A DNA stretch of 49,068 bases from Methylotenera sp. Lineage in GTDB: Bacteria; Pseudomonadota; Gammaproteobacteria; Burkholderiales; Methylophilaceae. Position 1 is the first letter of the stretch, and each line of letters begins with the position of its first letter. Positions 1 through 8,195 of this stretch are shown piece after piece. The notes beneath the pieces were generated by a model, which did no database searches, was not told the origin of the DNA, and saw only the letters and a list, made by a program, of their open reading frames with translations. The position numbers were made by a program, and so were the translations under genes. The stretch lies in assembly GCA_025360485.1 (NCBI GenBank), contig JANYCB010000116.1, forward strand, positions 1 through 49,068. The letters are read 5' to 3'.

Positions 1-529
1 CATCGTAATCAGCAACACCAGTGGCACTATCATTGAAGCCTAGAATATAGTCGAATGTCCCAAACCCCTCGATATTTTGTCCTGGCATAATCGCAAAACC
101 CAGCACGGAGGTCTGAGCCTGACCATTCGCGAAGGTATGGCCAGCACCGCTGTTATCAGCAAAGCTGAAATTTACTAAACCAGATCCCACCGAGGTAGAA
201 ATAGTTGTTCCGAGCGCATTGGCTTCGAGGAGCGTACCTGCAATATTCAATGTAAACTTATCCACGAATGCACTCTCGTTCCCCAGATATGTCGCAAAAA
301 AAGTACCTGCAGAATCAGTTACCAGAGAGCCAAAAGAACCAGTAGTTTCTGCGCCAGTAACTGTTAGAGGTTGGCCATCGTAGCCAGTAAAGTTTACAGT
401 TGACCCACCATTAATAGATAAAACACCTGCCTGCGCTGTCCCTAGCAAGGTAGAGAGTAAAAGACCGAGCGCAATGCGCCTCATGTCCATACTCAAAACA
501 ACTGCCGTGCATAATTTATTGATTTTCAT
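1..529 (-). CDS. Secreted protein, 5' part only (C-terminus beyond window); probable PEP-CTERM protein
   Basis: Open frame from ATG (complement 527-529) to the window edge: MKINKLCTAVVLSMDMRRIALGLLLSTLLGTAQAGVLSINGGSTVNFTGYDGQPLT...; signal peptide. PEP-CTERM status inferred from neighbours and the shared upstream element; the tail is not visible. Confidence 0.65.
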   Translation of the reverse strand, partial: MKINKLCTAVVLSMDMRRIALGLLLSTLLGTAQAGVLSINGGSTVNFTGYDGQPLTVTGAETTGSFGSLVTDSAGTFFATYLGNESAFVDKFTLNIAGTLLEANALGTTISTSVGSGLVNFSFADNSGAGHTFANGQAQTSVLGFAIMPGQNIEGFGTFDYILGFNDSATGVADYD

Positions 530-605
530 TTTACAGCCCCTTAACAACTTACTGAACATATAGCAATTTCAGACGATTAAACATTAAACTTTAATTACTA
601 GGGGC

Positions 606-627
606 GCAATAGCCCTAAGGAGCTAAT
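606..627 (-). promoter_or_regulatory. Conserved 22-nt upstream element, copy A (ATTAGCTCCTTAGGGCTATTGC)
   Basis: Near-identical sequence at 1532-1553 and 2444-2465, each 67-94 nt upstream of a secreted/PEP-CTERM start codon on the same strand. Confidence 0.6.
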
Positions 628-730
628 CTGTTTTGCATAAAGCTTGTGAATGTTGGGGAATATATACCGAAAGAAACTTACACACCTATTGATTAGGTGA
701 ACCTTGCAAACTACAGCCCTAGAGATGGAA

Positions 731-752
731 AACGGGAGCTATGGCTCCCGTT
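731..752 (-). terminator. Hairpin downstream of PEP-CTERM gene 779..1438
   Basis: AACGGGAGC-TATG-GCTCCCGTT, 9-bp perfect stem, followed on the minus strand by TTCC. Confidence 0.6.
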
Positions 753-778
753 AACATTTTTACATTGCCTAGTTTTAC

Positions 779-1438
779 TTAAACTTCATTATTCTTACGA
801 CGACGCACCATGAAACCCATCATACCGATACCAACGAGCATCATGCCATAGGTTTCAGGTTCAGGCACTGCAGCAGCCAAAACAGCATGATTGTCTGTTT
901 CAAAGGCATTATTGATAGACGTAAATTGCACAGTATCAAAGAATTCACCTGAATTCTCAGAGAAAATGTTCCAGTATCTTCCAACACTCTGATTACCGTT
1001 CGGCGGAACCCCTGCAAAACCTGCCAACTCAGTCCCTGTAAATGTTTTAACCAGCGCATCACCATTAAAAAGGCTTATAGAGTTATAGGTATCGGGTGAG
1101 CCACCGTAATAGCCAAAGTAACTAGCCAGAAAGCCAAAAGTAACTGAAGCCGGAGTCGAGGTAGAAGGGCCAACCGTGAAATAGTTTGAAGTATCTAAAG
1201 GTGGTGACGCCCATTGACCAGAAATAGAACCATTTTTAACTCCACCCCCAACATAACCTGCCGGAAGTACTAAGGAAGCATTAAAATCCGTCGTTACAGC
1301 TCCTGCTACAGATGATACCTGACCTTCATTAACTAATGGTGTACCACCAATATTGACTATGAAAGCAGAAGCTGACGTTGCAACGAACATTGCCACCAAC
1401 CCCGTCATAGCAACAATGTATAATTTTTTGGTTTTCAT
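779..1438 (-). CDS. PEP-CTERM sorting domain-containing protein
   Basis: N-terminal signal peptide; C-terminal VPEPETYGMMLVGIGMMGFMVRRRKNNEV (PEP motif, TM helix, basic tail). Confidence 0.95.
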   Translation of the reverse strand: MKTKKLYIVAMTGLVAMFVATSASAFIVNIGGTPLVNEGQVSSVAGAVTTDFNASLVLPAGYVGGGVKNGSISGQWASPPLDTSNYFTVGPSTSTPASVTFGFLASYFGYYGGSPDTYNSISLFNGDALVKTFTGTELAGFAGVPPNGNQSVGRYWNIFSENSGEFFDTVQFTSINNAFETDNHAVLAAAVPEPETYGMMLVGIGMMGFMVRRRKNNEV

Positions 1439-1531
1439 ATTAAACTTATCTTTCTTAACAATCTAATCGAGCATTTCTGCGACTCAAAACTTTACCAATT
1501 GAGCATATTCTAATCAGGAAATTTTCTTGTT

Positions 1532-1553
1532 GCAATAGCCCTAAAGAGCTAAT
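1532..1553 (-). promoter_or_regulatory. Conserved 22-nt upstream element, copy B (ATTAGCTCTTTAGGGCTATTGC)
   Basis: 21/22 identical to copy A; 94 nt upstream of the 1438 start codon. Confidence 0.6.
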
Positions 1554-1722
1554 CAGTTAAGTACAAAATTGTGAAATAAAGTCAGCTATTGACTACATAT
1601 GTCTGATATATAAATGAACTTTGTTCGATCCAATCGTTTCATTCATTTCATTAAATTTCTACCACTACTTACAAAGCTATTAATTAAATTACTTCTGCAA
1701 ACTTGCAGCCCAATAATGAAAA

Positions 1723-1742
1723 ACGGGAGCTAAAGCTCCCGT
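1723..1742 (-). terminator. Hairpin downstream of PEP-CTERM gene 1769..2377
   Basis: ACGGGAGC-TAAA-GCTCCCGT, followed on the minus strand by TTTTTCATT; stem nearly identical to 731-752. Confidence 0.65.
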
Positions 1743-1768
1743 CAGTATTTGCAAATCGATACTTCTAA

Positions 1769-2377
1769 TTAGACTTGTTTATTTTTGCGACGACGCACCA
1801 TGAAACCCATTATGCCGATACCTACTAGCATCATGCCGTATGTTTCTGGTTCGGGTACTGCAGCAAGATTTACATCCGCCAAAATACTGCCCGTGTTGTC
1901 ACCGTTATTGGAATCAAAATAGTAAAGACTCAATACGCTACCTGCCGCTAACCCAGCGAAGCTAGTGCCAATTGTAAAGAATGTACTTGGGCTGGTATCC
2001 CATGCCCCTACTAACGTGCCGAATGGCGCTACCAAGCCATTTTGGCTCCAATTACCGAAACCGCCACCACCAATCACCGTGCCAGCAGCAACACCTGGAT
2101 TATCTCCATTAGTGTCTGCTGCACCTGTAGCCAGCAAATCTGGCGCCTGCTGCCCATCCGCATTGGACCAGCGCGGCAAATCCCCAGAATTCCATAAATC
2201 AAGTAGGTTAACAGATACAGTAAAAGAATCGCCAACTGTAAAAGATAAAGGAACCGTGGCACCTACTCCGCCGGTAGTCGAGTTCTCAAGAGCCTTGACC
2301 TGAACCACTGTAGCCATTGACTGCATCGGGAATGACAGAGCAAGTACTGTTGCAAGACCAATAAGTTTCTTTTGCAT
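1769..2377 (-). CDS. PEP-CTERM sorting domain-containing protein, possible LecA/PA-IL-like sugar-binding domain
   Basis: Signal peptide; C-terminal VPEPETYGMMLVGIGIMGFMVRRRKNKQV; YYFDSNNGDNTGSILADV segment resembles the PA-IL-type Ca/galactose-binding loop. Confidence 0.93.
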   Translation of the reverse strand: MQKKLIGLATVLALSFPMQSMATVVQVKALENSTTGGVGATVPLSFTVGDSFTVSVNLLDLWNSGDLPRWSNADGQQAPDLLATGAADTNGDNPGVAAGTVIGGGGFGNWSQNGLVAPFGTLVGAWDTSPSTFFTIGTSFAGLAAGSVLSLYYFDSNNGDNTGSILADVNLAAVPEPETYGMMLVGIGIMGFMVRRRKNKQV

Positions 2378-2443
2378 TTTAAATTCCTTTTCGCCAAAAA
2401 TCCACCGCTCAAGCGTTTATTTTATATTGTATTTTTTTTAATT

Positions 2444-2465
2444 GCAATAGCCTAAAAGTGCTAAT
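2444..2465 (-). promoter_or_regulatory. Conserved 22-nt upstream element, copy C (ATTAGCACTTTTAGGCTATTGC)
   Basis: About 19/22 identical to copy B; 67 nt upstream of the 2377 start codon. Confidence 0.55.
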
Positions 2466-2628
2466 GGCATTCTAATGCATTGCTAGCTTAAATTCGCAAT
2501 TATAAAAATGTTAAGTTAGCTACTAACTATTTGATATAAAAGTAATTATTAAGTTAAAATTGCATTTTCGCAACATATTCACATAAAATTATTTACGTTA
2601 TTTTTGAGAAATTTTTAGCTTATTCATC

Positions 2629-3393
2629 TCAAAACTTTTTTAAACGTAGCAACTGCGCCGTGATTGCAAAAATAAAAATTGAATTGGTAATTAAATAACG
2701 TTTCCATAAGCGCTTGGGATCTGAAGCCAAGCGATGCAACCACTCAAGACCCGCGTTCTGCATCCACACCGGGGCGCGCTTAGTTGTACCTGCATGATAA
2801 TTAAACGCAGCCCCAACCCCTATCATCACGGCATTGATTTTGCCACGTTGCTGAAACATCCAGCGCTCCTGTCGAGGGCAACCTAAACCGATAAATATCA
2901 CATTTGCACCAGAAGCATTCAGGCGTTCGACAACTTCAGCATCTTCTGCCGCAGTTAATTCACGGAATGGTGGTGAATACATCCCTGCAATCTGCAACTC
3001 TGGAAAAGCGGCACTTAATTTACTCTCAAGAATCGAAAGCACCGCTATGGTACTGCCATAAAAGTAAATCTTCTGGCCAGTTTTTTCTGCCTTTGCACAG
3101 TAATTCCACATCAAGTCAGGGCCGTTAATCCGCTGCTGGGCGGGGAACCCCAGTTTGCGCAAAGCCCAAGCAATTGGCATCCCATCGGGCGTGGTCATGT
3201 CAGCGGCATTCAGGTCGCTGACATGATTTTTGTCAAGTAACGCGGTTACAATAGAATGAACATTACAAAGTGCAACGTATCTTGATTCGCGGTTTACTGC
3301 CCAACCACAAATTATATTGATGGTATCTTCCCAAGATAAAGCATCTATATGACTACCGAGAACACTGGCACCTTTTCGAACATTAATTGTCAT
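2629..3393 (-). CDS. WecB/TagA/CpsF family glycosyltransferase (GT26)
   Basis: 254 aa with TPDGMPIAWALRKLG and VIFIGLGCPRQERWM signatures. Confidence 0.93.
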   Translation of the reverse strand: MTINVRKGASVLGSHIDALSWEDTINIICGWAVNRESRYVALCNVHSIVTALLDKNHVSDLNAADMTTPDGMPIAWALRKLGFPAQQRINGPDLMWNYCAKAEKTGQKIYFYGSTIAVLSILESKLSAAFPELQIAGMYSPPFRELTAAEDAEVVERLNASGANVIFIGLGCPRQERWMFQQRGKINAVMIGVGAAFNYHAGTTKRAPVWMQNAGLEWLHRLASDPKRLWKRYLITNSIFIFAITAQLLRLKKF

Positions 3394-3558
3394 TATAAAA
3401 CTTTATTTTATTGCTTAACAGAATGATACCCCAACCTTCTTCTATTGACAAAACTCAAGCTTAAAATAAATATATAAGATAAATTCGATATAACTATAAG
3501 GAATGAGTGCAAAAGTGATGTAGCACCATTTTTACGGCTTAGAGGTTAATAACACCAT

Positions 3559-4734
3559 TTAACTTTCAGTTTTGACTGACAATTCATTTCCCAACTCCGT
3601 TATGGCATCACGATAAATTGCTATGAGCTGCTCATAGTTTCGGTCTGCAGTATATTTAGCTTCATACAGTTTGCGTGCGTTCAATCCCATCTGAAGCATT
3701 TGCGTTGGATTCTGTTGCGCCCACTGCATCTTGATAGCCAAATCATCAGCGTTTCCTGGTTCAAACAATAGCCCAGTAACACCTTCTTCTATAAGCTCTG
3801 CGAGTGCACCAATACGGCTAGCGATTACCGGCAACCCGCAAGCAAAAGCTTCCACCAATGTACGTGGAAAGTTTTCATACCATATACTCGGTAAAATTAA
3901 TGCATTAGACTGGCTCATTTCAAGATGCACAGCCTCGCTAGGCAAATCTCCCAGTGCTTGCAAACCAACTGTACCTTCAAGCAGAGCTGCCTCTGGGCCA
4001 GTTCCTGCAATGCGCACCGAAACATTACTTAATTTCCTCACCGCATTAACCAGAACGTCTATACCTTTCTCGGCCGACAACCGACCAACAAATAGAAAAC
4101 CTTGGCGGAGGGCCTCTGACTGTGCAGGGAATTCAATAAAATTAGGTTTAACCACAATAAGCTTTTCTGGCAGACCACCTTCAATAAATTTTCGTCTGCA
4201 AAATTCATTCAGCGCGATATAACGCGTGACTTTATTGCGCCATGTGCCTATTGCGCGATGCAGCGTCACCATTCCTGCCAATACTGCAGTCTGCGCTTTC
4301 GAATCCCGATAACAGCCATGTACAACGCCACGCCAGGGAACGTTGCCTAGGCAATCTTCGCATACCCTGCCCTCACGTAAAAACATGGCTTGCGGACAAA
4401 GCAGCCGAAAATTATGCAATGTTTGAACAACTGGAATACTCGCTTTAGCTGCTGCCCAATATATTGAAGGTGAAATCAGCGGGAAAGTATTGTGAACATG
4501 AATGACATCTGGTTTGAAATTGGAAATCAACTCAGCAATATCCTCAGTTGTGCGGCTAGACCAAAGCGTTTGCCGTGCTAGCAATAAATTTGGCATAGCG
4601 GTGATTTCATCATTATGCTGGCCATAGACTTCTACTGCGTGGCCATGACTTCGCAACAGGTTTATTTCGGCATCTACTACTGAATCTTCGCCACCACGCT
4701 GCTGATAGCCATTATGTGCAATCAAAACACGCAT
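3559..4734 (-). CDS. Glycosyltransferase family 4
   Basis: 391 aa; GRLSAEKGIDVLV, PSIWYENFPRTLVEAFACGLPVIAS. Confidence 0.93.
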   Translation of the reverse strand: MRVLIAHNGYQQRGGEDSVVDAEINLLRSHGHAVEVYGQHNDEITAMPNLLLARQTLWSSRTTEDIAELISNFKPDVIHVHNTFPLISPSIYWAAAKASIPVVQTLHNFRLLCPQAMFLREGRVCEDCLGNVPWRGVVHGCYRDSKAQTAVLAGMVTLHRAIGTWRNKVTRYIALNEFCRRKFIEGGLPEKLIVVKPNFIEFPAQSEALRQGFLFVGRLSAEKGIDVLVNAVRKLSNVSVRIAGTGPEAALLEGTVGLQALGDLPSEAVHLEMSQSNALILPSIWYENFPRTLVEAFACGLPVIASRIGALAELIEEGVTGLLFEPGNADDLAIKMQWAQQNPTQMLQMGLNARKLYEAKYTADRNYEQLIAIYRDAITELGNELSVKTES

Positions 4735-5903
4735 TAGTTAGCTAGCACTTTTAAAATACCCGCTCGGAAATTTTCTGCCATATTCTCTATGGTATAGTGA
4801 TTTGAAGCTTCTAAACACCCCTTTTGCAAGCGAGAAGCCAATGCACTATCAGTTAGAATACGTTCCACAGTTTGAACATAATCTTCCAAAGAGTTTGCTG
4901 TCATATAACCATTCTCACCCTGACGCAAATAATCAATCTCTGGTGAATGCAAACCGCAATCTGTCGTTACAATTGGGATGCCTGCTGCAAAGCCATCCAA
5001 TATACTCAAACCCACCAAACCTGGGTTTAAAAGTACGCTTGCCGTTTTAAGATACTGCGCCTTATGATGCTCTACTTGTCGCCCAACATAACGTAGCCAT
5101 GGGTATTGGATTTGCGCATTCTCGATGAACCCTCTCTGAGGGCCATCACCGATCACTACTAGCCTGAAATCAGGGATCTTTTGAACTAATAATTGACCAG
5201 CGCTTAAAAGAAACTCCAAACGCTTATCTTTGTATAGCGAGCCAATATATAGACCAATTTGACCACTGCCAATATCTAGCGCGCTCCTAACAGACTCAAT
5301 TTCAGCACTTGTAACCGCATTGCAAAACGTCTTTAAACTTAATGTATCTAAGCTATTTTCAAGATTGGTAATTTTATCTTTTGAAAAACCTAGCTGATGC
5401 ACAAATTGTCCACCTAAATTAGAATAAACAAACCACCAATCTACGCGGTTGGTTGTTAAAAACTTTAACTGTTCTTTAAGCTTTCCCCTAAATGTGGGTA
5501 AAGCCTGCAAGTTTTTACCGTGTCCCCAAAATGCTAATTTATACTTTCGACAGCCAAACAATGGCCATAGATTACAGATGAGTTTGTTTTCTTGTGTGAC
5601 GATAACTAAATCCGCATTTTGCACTTTTGAAATAAAAGGCTGCCAGCAAATGCGGTTACCCAATAAATAGCGGGTAAAGAGTTTTTCGCCCCAAGCAATA
5701 TCAACGGTATCTCGTTTTGTTTGCTCCCCTAAAGTAGCCTTGCCATAAAGCAAACGTAGTTCAATACCATCACTTGCTAATAATGTTTTAAGTTGTTTAA
5801 AAAGAGGTACTCGATAGTCTGTAATGCAGCGCTGAACTACGGTAACAATTCTTTTTTTATTTGATTCTGATCTAGTCCATTTGAAGAAACTAAGTACTGA
5901 CAA
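4734..5903 (-). CDS. Glycosyltransferase (GT4-like)
   Basis: 389 aa; IGSLYKDKRLEFLLSAGQ, LNPGLVGLSILDGFAAGIPIVTT. The start may lie downstream of the given ATG because it overlaps the previous ORF. Confidence 0.88.
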   Translation of the reverse strand: MSVLSFFKWTRSESNKKRIVTVVQRCITDYRVPLFKQLKTLLASDGIELRLLYGKATLGEQTKRDTVDIAWGEKLFTRYLLGNRICWQPFISKVQNADLVIVTQENKLICNLWPLFGCRKYKLAFWGHGKNLQALPTFRGKLKEQLKFLTTNRVDWWFVYSNLGGQFVHQLGFSKDKITNLENSLDTLSLKTFCNAVTSAEIESVRSALDIGSGQIGLYIGSLYKDKRLEFLLSAGQLLVQKIPDFRLVVIGDGPQRGFIENAQIQYPWLRYVGRQVEHHKAQYLKTASVLLNPGLVGLSILDGFAAGIPIVTTDCGLHSPEIDYLRQGENGYMTANSLEDYVQTVERILTDSALASRLQKGCLEASNHYTIENMAENFRAGILKVLAN

Positions 5904-7267
5904 AGCCGATTTCCAAGCAACTTTTGTTCAAAATTGTTTAAAAAGTGATTTCGTGCAGCTTCACCAAAATTATCAAGTAGAGTTTGGTTTTGCAAGGCAG
6001 TGATAATTATTTTTGCAGCCTCGTTTGCATCATCTAAAGGTACAATTCTTCCATTTACGCCATCAATGAACAATTCAGGTACGCCACCCACAGCGGTAGC
6101 AAATATAGGCCTTGCATAAGCTAGAGCTTCGATTAGAGAAATTGGGAGATTTTCAATTTTTGCTACATGAATAAAAGCTTGATGTCTTGTAATTAAAGAA
6201 GATCCATTGGGTACAAATCCTTTAAAAAAAACTTGATCACTAATGCCCATTTTTTTAACTTTATTTTCCAGTAAAACTCGATCAGGTCCATCACCAACTA
6301 ATGTTAAAGTTAACTGTTTGCCTAGATTTTTTGCTGCTGAAATAATATCTAGTAAATAAGTTTGGTTTTTGCGAGGTTCTAAGGTGCCAATGGCAATGAG
6401 ATCGGCATCAAAAGACGTTTTGCTTTGCGGTGTGGGGTCTGCTACAAAATTAGGAATCACCTGCTGAGCTACTTTATTAATCTCGGGTATACGCTCTTGA
6501 ACCTTTTTTTGCATATAAGCAGATACAAAAATTAACTTATCGACTTGAGGAATTACTCGTTGTTCAAAATCTGTTATCCCCTTATAAATTTTACCTTCTT
6601 GTGAAATCATTCCTTTGTCTGCCCATTCATCAGCTTGGGAAATATTAAAATGCACAACAAGAGCTATTTGCTGAGTAACAGACCGCCTGTTAATTAGGGC
6701 AACATTTGCAGATACAGGGCATTGCGCGTAAATACTAGCTTTGGCGTTTAATTTTAAAACAGGTTTCAAAGCAAAACCAAGCAACCAAGCATGCCCATTA
6801 CGATAAAGCCATACTGCAGCAGCGGGTGAAATGGGTGCGATCAATCTACGTAGCACTAGTAATGGATAAAGCAAAAACTTTGGCGCGCTAAAAGGCGTAA
6901 CTAATTGCCAAGGTTGAGAAATCGAATCCAGATAGTCAGTAAAAGTGTTTACATGAGTTTGCACCCCAGTTGTACCTAATGGCCGCATAAGTGAAACAAT
7001 TAAAATTTTCTTTATTGCGTCATAATTATTACGATTTTTATTAGTAGCTTTTATGATGGCAGCATGCATACCATTTGCTGCGGCCTCGAAACTGAATTTT
7101 TTTACAATTTCAGTTGAACGATTACCCATTTGTTTAAGCAATACTTGATTGCTTAGTAGGTCTACGGCTACGGTAGCCCATTGTCGCAAATCTAATTCAC
7201 GAATATAGCCATTGTCACCATCTATTACCAACTCATTAGCAACGCCAGCGTGAGGTGAAACAATCAC
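5837..7267 (-). CDS. Glycosyltransferase ORF: tail of a first GT4 domain plus a complete second GT4 domain (post-stop part of an interrupted bimodular gene)
   Basis: Begins GTG (V)IVSPHAGVANELVIDGDNGYI, a mid-domain GT4 motif; a second GT4 domain starts near IKKILIVSLMRPLGTTGVQTHV. Confidence 0.85.
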   Translation of the reverse strand: MIVSPHAGVANELVIDGDNGYIRELDLRQWATVAVDLLSNQVLLKQMGNRSTEIVKKFSFEAAANGMHAAIIKATNKNRNNYDAIKKILIVSLMRPLGTTGVQTHVNTFTDYLDSISQPWQLVTPFSAPKFLLYPLLVLRRLIAPISPAAAVWLYRNGHAWLLGFALKPVLKLNAKASIYAQCPVSANVALINRRSVTQQIALVVHFNISQADEWADKGMISQEGKIYKGITDFEQRVIPQVDKLIFVSAYMQKKVQERIPEINKVAQQVIPNFVADPTPQSKTSFDADLIAIGTLEPRKNQTYLLDIISAAKNLGKQLTLTLVGDGPDRVLLENKVKKMGISDQVFFKGFVPNGSSLITRHQAFIHVAKIENLPISLIEALAYARPIFATAVGGVPELFIDGVNGRIVPLDDANEAAKIIITALQNQTLLDNFGEAARNHFLNNFEQKLLGNRLCQYLVSSNGLDQNQIKKELLP

Positions 7268-7303
7268 TGGTAATCCTGCAGCGCAAGCCTCATTGCCAAC
7301 AAC

Positions 7304-8155
7304 TCACCATGGGTCCCATTCGGAGGGAAATAGAAAGATTTTTGCACCTTTATAATAAGCGGGAAGAGAACCTTGTGAAGCATATCCATGAAACCGCACT
7401 TGTACGTAATCTTTTAATTCATTAGCATGTTGCCGCAATTTATCTTCTTGGTCGCCAGAGCCAACAAAATCAATTGAAATTAATCTACCTAACTTTTTAG
7501 AAACTTCAGCAGCAACCTCTAAAGCAAACAAAGGACCTTTGTGCTTAATTAAACGACCACAAAATATAAAATCCACTTTTTCTTCAACATTTTTTTGATT
7601 GAAAAATCGTTGATTATTAATTGCCAATGGCGCTTCGAATACCTTTTCCTTGCTTACTCCATAAGAGTTAAATAAAGCCAATGAGCCCTGACACGCACCG
7701 ATAAAGCTTGCACTATAGCGGAATACAAATTTTCTAATTAATTTATGGATAAAACTATAGTTACTCTCAGAATTTAATGTCCCATCCGTCATTACAATGT
7801 GGGAAATTCCACGCCACCAAGTCCATATAAAAGCGTATAAAAATGTGGGTATATACCCAGTAGTGATTACTACGTCGGGTTGGATTTTGTTAAGAAGTTT
7901 GATAACACCTATGTCAGAATGTAAGAAAGAGCGCTTAAATGCAAAGTATGGCTTTGTTAAATAATATGTTTTATAACTATTTTCCCTCTTTTGTTCTGTT
8001 AGGTTTTCTATATGTGAATGCGTACAATAAATAATTGTTAGTGAAATATCTGGGTGTTTTGCAAGTAGGTCGTATGCAGGTATACGGTATGGCGCAGGGG
8101 CATTTGTAACTAGTACAACTCGCTTGCTTGTTTCTAGTATAGGGTTATTTAGCAT
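7304..8155 (-). CDS. N-terminal part of GT4 glycosyltransferase (pre-stop part of the interrupted gene)
   Basis: 283 aa; FCGRLIKHKGPLFALEVAAEV then FPSEWDPW and stop; lacks the C-terminal half of the second Rossmann domain. Confidence 0.85.
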   Translation of the reverse strand: MLNNPILETSKRVVLVTNAPAPYRIPAYDLLAKHPDISLTIIYCTHSHIENLTEQKRENSYKTYYLTKPYFAFKRSFLHSDIGVIKLLNKIQPDVVITTGYIPTFLYAFIWTWWRGISHIVMTDGTLNSESNYSFIHKLIRKFVFRYSASFIGACQGSLALFNSYGVSKEKVFEAPLAINNQRFFNQKNVEEKVDFIFCGRLIKHKGPLFALEVAAEVSKKLGRLISIDFVGSGDQEDKLRQHANELKDYVQVRFHGYASQGSLPAYYKGAKIFLFPSEWDPW

Positions 8156-8195
8156 AGGCTTGCTTCTTTAAGCATTCTTAAGTTTGCAGAGCAAA

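Larger units (their letters stand above)
5837..8155 (-). pseudogene. Putative bimodular GT4 glycosyltransferase interrupted by one in-frame TGA (7304-7306)
   Basis: Same frame on both sides of the stop: ...LFPSEWDPW-[TGA]-VVGNEACAAGLPVIVSPHAGVANELV...; a continuous GT4 motif with one stop codon where Gly (GGA) is expected. Confidence 0.75.

Noticed and set aside
841-1065. Same-strand overlapping ORF inside the PEP-CTERM gene (also 2074..2262 in the next one)
   Set aside because: Alternative-frame shadow of the PEP-CTERM coding sequence; no signal peptide or SD.
606-2465. Interpreting the three 22-nt elements as sigma-54 promoters
   Set aside because: The TTGC end looks like a -12 box, but no GG lies 10 nt upstream of the GC in any copy.
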